In this document: piece by piece, positions 33,185-41,717 of the stretch
How the letters are laid out: every line of letters starts with the position of its first letter
Numbering within the stretch: the first letter of the stretch is position 1
NCBI RefSeq assembly: GCF_024498175.1
Contig: NZ_CP101823.1
Span: forward strand, 1,922,001 to 1,986,000
Direction of reading: 5' to 3'
DNA length: 64,000 nucleotides
Origin: Haloplanus salinarum
Lineage (GTDB): Archaea; Halobacteriota; Halobacteria; Halobacteriales; Haloferacaceae
Program-made: the position numbers and the translations under genes
The notes under the pieces: generated by a model
The model's input: the letters and a program-made list of their open reading frames with translations, nothing else
What the model was told of the DNA's origin: nothing
Databases searched by the model: none

Positions 33185-36100
33185 ATGGCCATTGATGAAC
33201 GATCAACGGAATTAGAGACCTCGGCGGACTCCCTGGGGCACGACCACCCCGACGCCGAGGAGTATCGGGCACTGGCCGAAGACCTCCGCGAAGGCGTGCA
33301 GGGGGACGTCTCCTTCGACGAGTACGCGCAGGTACTCTACGCGACGGACGGGAGCATCTACCAGGCCAAGCCCGCGGGAGTCGTGTTGCCACAAACGGTC
33401 GACGACGTGAAACACACCGTCGAGACGGCGGCCGAACACGGCGTGCCGATCCTGCCCCGAGGCGGGGGGTCCTCGCTCGGCGGACAGACGGTCGGGCCGG
33501 GTTGTGTCGTCGTCGACTTCACGCGGTACATGGACGACATCGTCGACGTCGACCCCGAGGGACAGCGCGCGGTCGTCCAGCCCGGCGTCGTCCAGGACCA
33601 CCTCGACAACCGGCTGGAAGACCACGGTCTGAAGTTCGCACCGGATCCGGCGTCCTCGAACCGTTCGACGGTCGTCGGCGGCATCGGCAACAACTCCACG
33701 GGAGCACACTCGGTGCGGTACGGCATCACCGACGCCTACACCGAGGAACTCGACGTCGTGCTGGCGGACGGGTCGCTGATCCACACCGAGGAGGTCGTCC
33801 TCGACGGCGAGGAGTGGGAGGAGAAGGTTTCCGGTGACGGTCTGGAGGCCCGGATCTACGAGACGACTCGCCGCCTCGTCGAGGAACACGAGGAAGAGAT
33901 CGAGGAGAAGTATCCCGACCTCAAACGGTCCGTGTCGGGGTACAACCTCCAGAAGGTCATCTACGAGAACGACGCGGGCGAGGAGGTCATCAACCTCTCG
34001 AAGCTCTTCGTCGGCGCGGAGGGGACCCTCGGCGTCATCGTGGAGGCCGAGGTGTCGCTGGTCACCCTGCCCGAGGAGACGGCGCTCGTCCTCTACTGCT
34101 TCGACGACCTCGTCGAGACGATGCAGGCCGTTCCCGAGGCACTCGAGTTCGACGTCGGCGCCGTGGAGTTGATGGACGACGAGGTGTTCCAACTCGCCGC
34201 CGACTCGACGGAGTACGCCCAGTACGTCGAGATGATTCCCGAGGGGACGAAGGCGGCGCTGATGCTGGAGTTCGACTCCGAACTCGTCGACGACTTCGAG
34301 GCGGCCATCGCGGAGACGAACGACTACTTCGTCGAGAACGGCGACGCCTTCCACGCCATCGAGGCCTACACCGAGGAAGACCAGGCCGACATCTGGAAAC
34401 TCCGCAAGGCCGCTATTCCCCTGCTCATGGGGATGAAAGGCGACCCCAAGCCGTACCCGTTCATCGAGGACGCGACGGTGCCGCCCGAGGAACTGTCGGA
34501 GTACGTCTTCGAGTTCGAGGAGGTCCTGGAGGATCACGGCACCTCCGCGGCCTACTTCGCCCACGCCGGGAGCGGGACGCTCCACATCCGACCCATCCTC
34601 AACCTCAAGGACGGGGAGGGCATCGAGAAGATGCACTCGATCACCGAGGACGTTACCGACCTGGTGCTCGACCACTACGGGTCGTTCTCGGGCGAACACG
34701 GCGACGGGATGGCGCGGACGGAGTTCAACCCCAAGATGTACGGGGACGAACTCTGGACCGCGTTCAAGGAACTGAAGACGGCGTTCGACCCCGACTGGCA
34801 TATGCACCCGGGTAACGTCGTCTACCGCGAGGGGCCGGAGGATATCGGTCCCGATTCGGAGCGGGGCGTCAACGCCGACATGCGCGAGAACCTGCGCTAC
34901 GGCGCGGACTACCAGTCGGTCGAGCCCCAGACCGCGCTCGACTTCGAGGACGAGGGTGGCTTCTCCCATCTCGTCGAACTGTGTAACGGCTGTGGCACCT
35001 GCCGGCAGACGGACTCGGAAGTCATGTGTCCGACCTACCGGGCCAGCAAGGAGGAGATCCAGACCACCCGCGGCCGTGCGAACATGCTCCGGGCGGCGAT
35101 CAGCGGCGAACTCGACGAGGACGAGATCTACTCCGATCGCTTCCAGGAGGAGGTCATGGACCTCTGTGTCGGCTGTAAGGGCTGTAAGAGCGACTGCCCG
35201 ACCGGCGTCGACATGGCGAAACTGAAGACGGAGGTCAAACACCAGTACCACCAGGAGGAGGGTGTCAGCCTCCGCGAGCGGGTGTTCGCGAACATCGACA
35301 CGCTCTCGAAGGTCGGCTCGATGCTCGCGCCCGTCTCCAACATCGCGCCCAAGATTCCGGGCGCGCGCAAGGTGATGGAGGAGGCCATCGGCATCTCGAG
35401 CGAGCGCGAACTGCCCACCTTCGCGAGCGAGAGCCTCGAAGCCTGGTTCGAGCGCCGCGGCCGCTGTCAGATGGCCCCGAGCGACGCGGAGGATCAGGTG
35501 TTGCTCTTCCCCGACACCTACACGAACTACATCTACCCCGACGCCGGGAAGGCGGCCATCGAGGTGCTCGAGGCGGCGGACGTCTTCGTCCGCATCCCCG
35601 AGGACGTTGCTCCCTCCGGGCGTGCGGCCTTCTCGTCGGGGATGCTCGATCTGTGCCGCGAGCGCGCCGAGCGGAACGTCTCGGCGCTGCGGGAGGCCGT
35701 CGACGACGGCTGGTCGGTCGTGTTCATCGAGCCCTCGGACGCCGTCATGTTCCAGGACGAGTACCGCGACCTGCTCTCGGGATCGGCCGTCGAGGCCGTC
35801 GCCGACGCCGCCTACGGAGTCATGGAGTACGCCGACGTGGCCGGACTGCCCGAGTCGGTCGAGTTCGCCACGCCCGAGCAGTCGCTGTCCTACCACGGCC
35901 ACTGCAACCAGAAGGCGACGAACAAGGACCACCACGCCCTCGGCGTCCTGCAGGGTGCGGGCTACGACGTCGACCCGCTCAACACGACCTGCTGTGGGAT
36001 GGCGGGCTCCTTCGGCTACCACGAGGAACACTACGACATCTCGCAGGCCATGGGGAACCTGCTGTTCGAGGAAGTCGAGGAGAGCCCGGGCGATCAGGTG

Positions 36101-36193
36101 ACTGCACCCGGGGCGTCGTGTCGCTCCCAGCTCGGCGACGAGTACGACGACCATCCGCCACACCCGGTCGAGAAGCTCGCGGACGCGCTGTGA
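33185..36193 (+). CDS. dld: Fused FAD/Fe-S oxidoreductase (D-lactate dehydrogenase type)
   Basis: A 1002-residue three-part protein. The FAD-binding PCMH domain (about 55-235, LPRGGGSSLGGQTVGPG) and the FAD-oxidase C domain (about 260-545, SGEHGDGMARTEFNP) match GlcD/D-lactate dehydrogenase. Then come two 4Fe-4S sites, CNGCGTCRQTDSEVMCP (near 600) and CVGCKGCKSDCP (near 660), and CCG-type sequences HGHCNQKAT (about 903) and NTTCCGMAGSFGYH (about 933). The fusion couples 2-hydroxyacid oxidation to an electron-transfer chain; D-lactate is the most likely substrate, glycolate the alternative. The next gene overlaps the stop by one base. Confidence 0.85.
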   Translation: MAIDERSTELETSADSLGHDHPDAEEYRALAEDLREGVQGDVSFDEYAQVLYATDGSIYQAKPAGVVLPQTVDDVKHTVETAAEHGVPILPRGGGSSLGGQTVGPGCVVVDFTRYMDDIVDVDPEGQRAVVQPGVVQDHLDNRLEDHGLKFAPDPASSNRSTVVGGIGNNSTGAHSVRYGITDAYTEELDVVLADGSLIHTEEVVLDGEEWEEKVSGDGLEARIYETTRRLVEEHEEEIEEKYPDLKRSVSGYNLQKVIYENDAGEEVINLSKLFVGAEGTLGVIVEAEVSLVTLPEETALVLYCFDDLVETMQAVPEALEFDVGAVELMDDEVFQLAADSTEYAQYVEMIPEGTKAALMLEFDSELVDDFEAAIAETNDYFVENGDAFHAIEAYTEEDQADIWKLRKAAIPLLMGMKGDPKPYPFIEDATVPPEELSEYVFEFEEVLEDHGTSAAYFAHAGSGTLHIRPILNLKDGEGIEKMHSITEDVTDLVLDHYGSFSGEHGDGMARTEFNPKMYGDELWTAFKELKTAFDPDWHMHPGNVVYREGPEDIGPDSERGVNADMRENLRYGADYQSVEPQTALDFEDEGGFSHLVELCNGCGTCRQTDSEVMCPTYRASKEEIQTTRGRANMLRAAISGELDEDEIYSDRFQEEVMDLCVGCKGCKSDCPTGVDMAKLKTEVKHQYHQEEGVSLRERVFANIDTLSKVGSMLAPVSNIAPKIPGARKVMEEAIGISSERELPTFASESLEAWFERRGRCQMAPSDAEDQVLLFPDTYTNYIYPDAGKAAIEVLEAADVFVRIPEDVAPSGRAAFSSGMLDLCRERAERNVSALREAVDDGWSVVFIEPSDAVMFQDEYRDLLSGSAVEAVADAAYGVMEYADVAGLPESVEFATPEQSLSYHGHCNQKATNKDHHALGVLQGAGYDVDPLNTTCCGMAGSFGYHEEHYDISQAMGNLLFEEVEESPGDQVTAPGASCRSQLGDEYDDHPPHPVEKLADAL

Positions 36194-36576
36194 TGAGCGA
36201 GAGAACGTTCACCGTCACTGTCGACGGCACGGCGGTCGGGGCCACGTGGGCCGACGAGAGCCCCGAGACGCGCCGAGCGCTGGCCGACGCGTTCCCGCTC
36301 GAAGGTGAGGCCACCCGCTGGGGCGACGAGCTCTACTTTCGCGTCCCGGCCGACGTCGGCGCCGAGGACCCGCGGGCGGCGGTCGAACCCGGAGCGATAG
36401 CCTACTGGCCACAGGGGCCGGCGCTCTGTCTGTTCTGGGGACCGACGCCGGCGAGTACGGATTCGACGCCGCGGGCCGCGTCGCCGGTGAACGTCGTCGC
36501 CCACCTCGACGATATCGCTCCCTTGTCGGTCCTCCCGAGCGGTGCCGGCGCGACGGTTCGCGTCGCCGACGACTGA
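36193..36576 (+). CDS. Cyclophilin-like DUF3830 family protein
   Basis: The ATG overlaps the preceding TGA by one base (TGATG), a coupled start. The 127-residue product TFTVTVDGTAVGATWADE through EPGAIAYWPQGPALCLFWGP has the all-beta layout of the cyclophilin-like DUF3830/YKR-type proteins. These may bind small ligands; no peptidyl-prolyl isomerase site is evident. Cotranscription with the lactate-type dehydrogenase suggests a helper role, but nothing in the sequence proves it. Confidence 0.7.
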   Translation: MSERTFTVTVDGTAVGATWADESPETRRALADAFPLEGEATRWGDELYFRVPADVGAEDPRAAVEPGAIAYWPQGPALCLFWGPTPASTDSTPRAASPVNVVAHLDDIAPLSVLPSGAGATVRVADD

Positions 36577-36694
36577 CAGGAATCCGACTCCCTCCCGTCT
36601 CACATATTCCCCTTCTAGAGCCGCTCACACTCCGTTGAGTGGCTTCTGCGCGTGGCTGCCGAATAGAACCATTACTCCGCTGTCATGCATCGAT

Positions 36695-36706
36695 GATTAT
36701 TTATGA
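36695..36706 (+). promoter_or_regulatory. Promoter of the Nramp-like gene
   Basis: The TATA-like GATTATTTATGA lies about 90 bases before the start, and a Shine-Dalgarno-like GGGGAG stands seven bases before the ATG at 36790. This implies a leadered message, unusual for this organism, in which most promoters are close to the ATG. Confidence 0.45.
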
Positions 36707-36789
36707 TATGACAAGCCTGGATAACATGGATCGCACAGACGATGGTAGCATGACCCACGAAGTATGATCCCATCCAACCAGGGGAGACA

Positions 36790-38523
36790 ATGACAGATAC
36801 CCACGACGAAAAACGAGTCGAAACCGACGGTGGTCTGACGGAGGACGACGTCCACACGACCGCCGAAGTCGGTGAACAGTATCGTGCGACGGTGTACCGG
36901 GACGTCGACTACGACGACCTCGAGGTGGCACCCGAGACGAGTGAGTACCCGAGTACGGACGGCAAATGGGGCTTCCGGAAATACGACATGCCGAAGGTCC
37001 CGAAAGTGTCCCACCTCGTCGGACCGAGCGCCATCATGCTCGGTGCGTCGCTCGGGAGCGGCGAGACGATGTTCTGGCCGACGCTGGTCGCCCAGAACGG
37101 GTGGGGCCTGTACTGGGCCTTCTGGGTCGGCGTCATCACCCAGTTCTTCATCAACACGGAGATCCAGCGCTGGACGATCGCCACGGGCGAGAGCATCTTC
37201 CGGGCGTTCGACCGGATGAACAGCTTCTGGCCGTGGTTCTTCCTCGTGGCCGGCTTCTTCCACGTCGGGTGGCCCGGCTGGGCGGCCGGCGCGTCGGAAG
37301 TACTGGCCGTCTGGACCGGGATCGTTCCCCGCGGGAACTGGGCCGTCATCGGCGTCGCGACGATGATCCTGATCTGGCTCAGCTACCAGGCCGGACCGAT
37401 CCTGTACAACGCCATCGAGAAGGCCCAACTGATATTGATGTTCGTCGCCATCTTCGGCGCGGTGATCCTGGCCTTCATCGCCGGCTCGGTCGGCCAGTTC
37501 GCCAACATCCCTGCCGGGGCCGTCAACTTCGGCGCGCTCCCGCAGGACATGGACATCGCAACCTTCCTCGGCGGCCTCGCGTACGCGGGCGCCGGCGGGT
37601 ATATCAACCTCGCACAGGGCATCTGGGCCCGCGAGAAGGGGTACGGCATGGGTACCTACCAGGGCCGGATCAAGAACCCCCTCCGCGGCTCCGAGCCCGA
37701 GGAGGTCCACGGCGGCTTCACCTTCGAGCCGACGAAGAAGAACCTCCTCCGCTGGAAGCAGTGGTGGAAGGTCACCCAGCAGGAGCACTTCCTCACCTTC
37801 GTCCTCGGTCTGCTCATCGTCGCGACGGTCGCGATGACTATCTCCGCCGAGTACGCCAGCGGGACGGATCAGGGCGCCATCAACATGTGGCTCGACGTGA
37901 TCATCCCGCAGCTGGGCGCGCTGCAGGCCCAGCTGATGTACGCGGTGATCTTCATCGCCCTGTTCAGCACCCAGTACGCCATCCTCGAGGCCTTCGTCCG
38001 CAACAGCGTGGACATCATCTTCGAGGGGTACGGCCGCGGTGCCGGGTGGGACCTCTCGCGGGTCTTCCTCGCCCTGCTCACGCTCTTCACGCTGTGGGGC
38101 ATCCTCATCATCGTCGCCCAGTTCCAGCAGCCGTGGATCCTGCTGGTCATCGGTGCCGCCATCGCCGGCGCGATGATGTGGCCGTACAACGCCTTGGTGA
38201 CCATCCTGAACACGACGCGACTGCCCGAACACACCCAGCCCGGCTGGGGCCGCATCATCGCGATGTGGTGGGCGACCGGCTTCTTCGGGTACTTCACCGT
38301 GCTGCTCATCGGTGGCGTGCTCACCTCGCCGGAGTCCTACGGGCTGAACTTCCCGGCCTTCGAGACGACGGTCGGTGTCGTCGGGAGCGGCCCGGCCGGC
38401 TACGCGCTGTGGGTGTTCGCGCTCGTCGTACAGATCTACACGATGTATCGCTCCGCGACCGGGAAGATGAACGCTTCCGGCACCGTCGAGGGGTCGGAAG
38501 ACGCGCGCGGCTTCCTGTCGTAA
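36790..38523 (+). CDS. Nramp-like membrane transporter without metal-site motifs
   Basis: A 577-residue protein with a hydrophilic N-terminal tail of about 75 residues and 11-12 helices. The overall sequence fits the Nramp (LeuT-fold) family: GPSAIMLGASLGSGETMF is the first helix. The classic DPGN of helix 1 reads GSGE, and the helix 6 MPH is replaced in GGLAYAGAGGYINLAQ. Those residues bind Mn/Fe in Nramp, so this carrier probably moves something else or uses a different site. Its position after the D-lactate-type cluster suggests an organic acid, as inference. Confidence 0.75.
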   Translation: MTDTHDEKRVETDGGLTEDDVHTTAEVGEQYRATVYRDVDYDDLEVAPETSEYPSTDGKWGFRKYDMPKVPKVSHLVGPSAIMLGASLGSGETMFWPTLVAQNGWGLYWAFWVGVITQFFINTEIQRWTIATGESIFRAFDRMNSFWPWFFLVAGFFHVGWPGWAAGASEVLAVWTGIVPRGNWAVIGVATMILIWLSYQAGPILYNAIEKAQLILMFVAIFGAVILAFIAGSVGQFANIPAGAVNFGALPQDMDIATFLGGLAYAGAGGYINLAQGIWAREKGYGMGTYQGRIKNPLRGSEPEEVHGGFTFEPTKKNLLRWKQWWKVTQQEHFLTFVLGLLIVATVAMTISAEYASGTDQGAINMWLDVIIPQLGALQAQLMYAVIFIALFSTQYAILEAFVRNSVDIIFEGYGRGAGWDLSRVFLALLTLFTLWGILIIVAQFQQPWILLVIGAAIAGAMMWPYNALVTILNTTRLPEHTQPGWGRIIAMWWATGFFGYFTVLLIGGVLTSPESYGLNFPAFETTVGVVGSGPAGYALWVFALVVQIYTMYRSATGKMNASGTVEGSEDARGFLS

Positions 38524-38577
38524 CGCACCGCTTCGCCGACCAACCGTTTTTTATTGCCGTCGTCGCCAAGTGAGACC

Positions 38578-39015
38578 ATGGCATCCCAGACGCAGTCCCC
38601 GGACCGTCCGCTCGGGACCCTGTTGCGGTTGCTGGTCACCTATCGCCTCTTCATCTATCTCGGCGGGCTGATCGCCATCGGCGTGCCGCTTTTCCTCCGG
38701 CGGGCCTACGGCACGGAGCTCTCTCCGGGCGCTCGCACGGCCATCGTCGTCGTGAGCCTCGGACTGATGATCGCGACGTACATCGGCGAACGCCGCGTGG
38801 GCCGCGACCACGTCGACGCCGAAACCGGCGAGTCGACGGAGTCGTACTCGCTGCGTCTGCGGGCGTCCATCGCGACGGCCGTCGTCGGCCTCGCAATCGG
38901 CATCTACGTCGTCATGGAAGTCAACCCGCTCACGGGGGCCTTCTTTATCATCGGTGCGTTCCTCTTTGCCTACATGGGGTACCGAACCGAACGGGAGGGT
39001 GCGAATGGCGTCTGA
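38578..39015 (+). CDS. Membrane protein, unknown, four helices
   Basis: The ATG at 38578 gives 145 residues; an upstream TTG is unlikely. Hydrophobic segments lie at about 24-42, 58-76, 98-114 and 119-135, with a charged C-terminus (YRTEREGANGV). The 3' end overlaps the next gene by 11 bases, so they are probably coexpressed. No family is recognised. Confidence 0.65.
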   Translation: MASQTQSPDRPLGTLLRLLVTYRLFIYLGGLIAIGVPLFLRRAYGTELSPGARTAIVVVSLGLMIATYIGERRVGRDHVDAETGESTESYSLRLRASIATAVVGLAIGIYVVMEVNPLTGAFFIIGAFLFAYMGYRTEREGANGV

Positions 39016-39574
39016 AGCCGGGGGCGCCCCCGACGCCGAGCTCGACGAGTCGGACCTGGAGGTCGACCTCGACGAGTTCGACGACCTCCCTACGACCGAC
39101 ATCGAGACCGAACTTCACGTCCACTTCGGGATGGCCGGCTCCTTCCCGCTGCGGATGGCCGACATCTTCTTCGCGAGCGACGGGCTTCACCTCGCCGAGT
39201 ACAGCTACATCACGCCCATGTTCGGGCTGGGGACGAAGAAACACCGCCGCGAGGCCAGCGCGATGCAGGAGATTTACGAGGTCCACGGCCTCGACGAGGT
39301 GCTGTTGCAGGCCGACACCGTCTACTGGTTCAACTACGAGGGGATCGACCGCGTGGTGCTCAACCGCGGCGGCCGCTTCGGCCGGCCGAAGCTCACCGTC
39401 TACCCGGCCGACGAGGGGGCCCGATCGAACGCCTACCGACTCCACGAGAACGACGACACGGACGCCCTCGCCGCCGAGTTGCGCGAGGTCGCCGAGGGCC
39501 GACCCTTCGAGGTAGTCGTCGAATCCGGCTGGGGGTTCGCCCCGCGCGAGAACGTCCAGCGGTTCTTCAGTTAG
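39005..39574 (+). CDS. Conserved-looking soluble protein, unknown
   Basis: The ATG at 39005 gives 189 residues starting MASEAGGAPDAELDESDLEV. An acidic tail is followed by a compact alpha/beta region (HVHFGMAGSFPLRMADIFF, EYSYITPMFGLGTKKHRR). The gene overlaps its membrane-protein neighbour at the 5' end and a convergent gene at its 3' end by eight bases. Function unknown. Confidence 0.65.
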   Translation: MASEAGGAPDAELDESDLEVDLDEFDDLPTTDIETELHVHFGMAGSFPLRMADIFFASDGLHLAEYSYITPMFGLGTKKHRREASAMQEIYEVHGLDEVLLQADTVYWFNYEGIDRVVLNRGGRFGRPKLTVYPADEGARSNAYRLHENDDTDALAAELREVAEGRPFEVVVESGWGFAPRENVQRFFS

Positions 39575-40184
39575 GCGTCGATCCGACGCGTTCCCGGCCG
39601 CGGAGCCAGACGTGGCCCGCGGCGGCGACGACGACGCCAACGACGTAGAGCGCGATCAGGACCACGGACAGCAGGGCCCGGCCGACGGCACCGGTCCGGT
39701 CCCGGCGGTCGGCCAGCGATCCGCAGGCGTCGACCAGCCACCGGACGGCGCGGGTCGGTCCCGTGTCGGGGTGGCGAGCGAGCGTCGCGGCGATGGGCGG
39801 ACTCATGGCCTCGTAGACGCGGAGGAGCGCCCGTCCGGAACGGGTCGGCGCCATCACGTCCGCGCGGAAGCCACGCAGCGAGTCGAGGGTGGGCCCCTCG
39901 CCGGCGGTGGCGGTCGTGATGAAGCAGTTGGAGTGGTGCTGTGTGATCTCCGCGCGGTGGAGGTCGCTCTTCCGATAGCGCGTCGTCTCGGCGGGCGGGA
40001 AGTCCGGATCGGCACAGACGAGATACTCCGTCTCCGTGTGCCGGAGGAAGACCTTCTCGTGGTCGAACTGCTTGCCGGCCGCGGTCACCACCAAGAGGTG
40101 TTTCTCCCGCCCGTCGCCGACGCCCATCTCCGACAGGTCCTCGTCCCCGTCCGCCGGCGGCCCCGCCCCGTCGTCAGTGCTCAT
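39567..40184 (-). CDS. CFI-box-CTERM domain protein
   Basis: The ATG at 40182-40184 gives 205 residues starting MSTDDGAGPPADG. The segment NCFITTATAGEG followed by SLRGFRADVMAPTRSGRALL and EAMSPPIAATLARHP is the CFI-box, a C-terminal region known from haloarchaeal proteins. A hydrophobic helix near the end (LLSVVLIALYVVGVVVAAAG, about residues 175-194) anchors it. Role unknown; the conserved Cys in CFITTA may be functional. Confidence 0.72.
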   Translation of the reverse strand: MSTDDGAGPPADGDEDLSEMGVGDGREKHLLVVTAAGKQFDHEKVFLRHTETEYLVCADPDFPPAETTRYRKSDLHRAEITQHHSNCFITTATAGEGPTLDSLRGFRADVMAPTRSGRALLRVYEAMSPPIAATLARHPDTGPTRAVRWLVDACGSLADRRDRTGAVGRALLSVVLIALYVVGVVVAAAGHVWLRGRERVGSTPN

Positions 40185-40261
40185 ACGGGTACACGAACGG
40201 GCACCGTAATGAGCGTTGTCCGATGGCCGGCCGGCGACCTTTTGCCGGTCGAAGCCCAATC

Positions 40262-40447
40262 GTGAGCGTGTCGCCGCCGATAACCGTCCTCCTGAGTTCC
40301 CTCCTCTTTCGGACGATCATCGTCGGCGCCGTCCTGCTGGTCGTGAAGTTCATCTACGAGGGCGTGTTCATGCAGGCGGGGATGTTGTTGCTCGCCCTCT
40401 CCTTTTTCGCCTACCTCTCCTTTACCGAGGCCCGGCTGCTGGAGTGA
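40262..40447 (+). CDS. Small two-helix membrane protein, unknown
   Basis: A GTG at 40262 starts a 61-residue protein (SVSPPITVLLSSLLFRTII) with helices at about 7-28 and 32-50 and FTEARLLE at the end. Its TGA is immediately followed by the reverse TGA of asd in the palindrome TGATCA. No family is recognised. Confidence 0.6.
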   Translation: MSVSPPITVLLSSLLFRTIIVGAVLLVVKFIYEGVFMQAGMLLLALSFFAYLSFTEARLLE

Positions 40448-41482
40448 TCAGAGGTAGCCGTTCTCGACCAGCAACTCGCCGTTCAGGACGCTGGCGCCGG
40501 CGGCGCCGCGGACGGTGTTGTGAGCGAGGCAGTTGAACTTGACGCCGTGGTCGGTGGACTGGACGCCGCCGACACAGATCTGCATCCCCTGACCGCGCAT
40601 CCGGTCCATCCGGGGCTGGGGTCGCTCGGGGTCGTCGAAGACGTGGATGAGCTGGTTCGGCGCGCTCGGCAAGTCGACGCCGGGGAACTCCCGCATCGCG
40701 TCCGCAACTTCGTCCACGTCGGGGTCGTCCGCGAGGTCGACGAAGGCGTTCTCCAGGTGGCCGTCGAGCGTTGGGATGCGGTTACAGGAGGCCGCGACGT
40801 CCATGTCGTGCCAGGCGACCGCCGCGCCGTCGAAGTCGCCGAGCAGTTTCCGGGACTCGGTCTCCATCTTGTCCTCCTCGCCGCCGATGTGGGGGATGGC
40901 GTTGTCGATGATCTCCATGGAGGTGACCCCGGAGTAGCCGGCGCCGGAGACGGCCTGCAGGGTGGAGACGTCGACGCGTTCGATGCCGAACCGATCGAGC
41001 GCCGCGAGCGGCGGAATCATCGTGATGGTCGAGCAGTTCGGGTTCTTGACGAGGGCGCCGTCCCAGCCGCGCTCGTCGCGCTGGACCTCGATCAGGTCGA
41101 GGTGGTCGGGGTTGATCTCGGGAATCGTCAGCGGGACGTCCTCGGCCAGCCGGTCGTTCGAGGAGTTCGAGGAGATGACGTAGCCGTCGCGCGCGAAGTC
41201 CTCCTCGACGTCGACGGCGACGCTGGAGGGGAGCGACGAAAAGAGAAGGTCGACGTCGTCCGGCACCGCCTCGGGCGTCGTCTCGCGGACGGTCATCTCG
41301 GCCACGTCGACGGGGATTGGGGAGTCGACCCGCCACTTCGCCGCCTCCCGGTACGGTCTGCCCGCGCTGTCCTCGCTGGCGGTGAGCGCTGCGAGTTCGA
41401 ACGTCGGGTGCCCGTCGAGAAGCTGGATGAACCGCTGTCCCACCGCACCGGTCGCACCGAGGATGCCGACTCGTACTGACAT
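40448..41482 (-). CDS. asd: Aspartate-semialdehyde dehydrogenase
   Basis: A 344-residue enzyme of the archaeal/fungal type. [16 protein letters not shown] binds NADP, Cys150 in [10 protein letters not shown] is the catalytic thiol, and [14 protein letters not shown] and [12 protein letters not shown] are further family motifs. It makes aspartate semialdehyde for threonine, methionine and lysine synthesis. It stands alone, with the convergent small gene ending next to it. Confidence 0.95.
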   Translation of the reverse strand: MSVRVGILGATGAVGQRFIQLLDGHPTFELAALTASEDSAGRPYREAAKWRVDSPIPVDVAEMTVRETTPEAVPDDVDLLFSSLPSSVAVDVEEDFARDGYVISSNSSNDRLAEDVPLTIPEINPDHLDLIEVQRDERGWDGALVKNPNCSTITMIPPLAALDRFGIERVDVSTLQAVSGAGYSGVTSMEIIDNAIPHIGGEEDKMETESRKLLGDFDGAAVAWHDMDVAASCNRIPTLDGHLENAFVDLADDPDVDEVADAMREFPGVDLPSAPNQLIHVFDDPERPQPRMDRMRGQGMQICVGGVQSTDHGVKFNCLAHNTVRGAAGASVLNGELLVENGYL

Positions 41483-41717
41483 ACGAGCCCATGCGGTTCA
41501 CTCGCATAAGGCCGTTTGGATTCGGCGCCACCGCGCCAACGCGGCGAATCGACCGAACAGTCGGTTATCGCCACGTATCTCTCGGAGATCCAACGGATCG
41601 TCCACCCTTCGGATGTTTCGGTTCCGGATCGGAACCGTCGGGGCGAACGGCGGGGTGTCGGGTCGATCGGGTCAGTTCACCGATACACTAACAGGGGAAT
41701 CGCCTGAAAGGGGGGAT

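Noticed and set aside
33212-36163. 983-codon minus-strand open frame antisense to the D-lactate-type dehydrogenase gene
   Set aside because: Long antisense frames arise by chance at this GC; the plus strand has all cofactor motifs.
41500-41717. N-terminal extension of the carboxylase frame before 41718
   Set aside because: The conserved [14 protein letters not shown] start matches biotin carboxylases, and a purine-rich ribosome-binding site lies directly before it.
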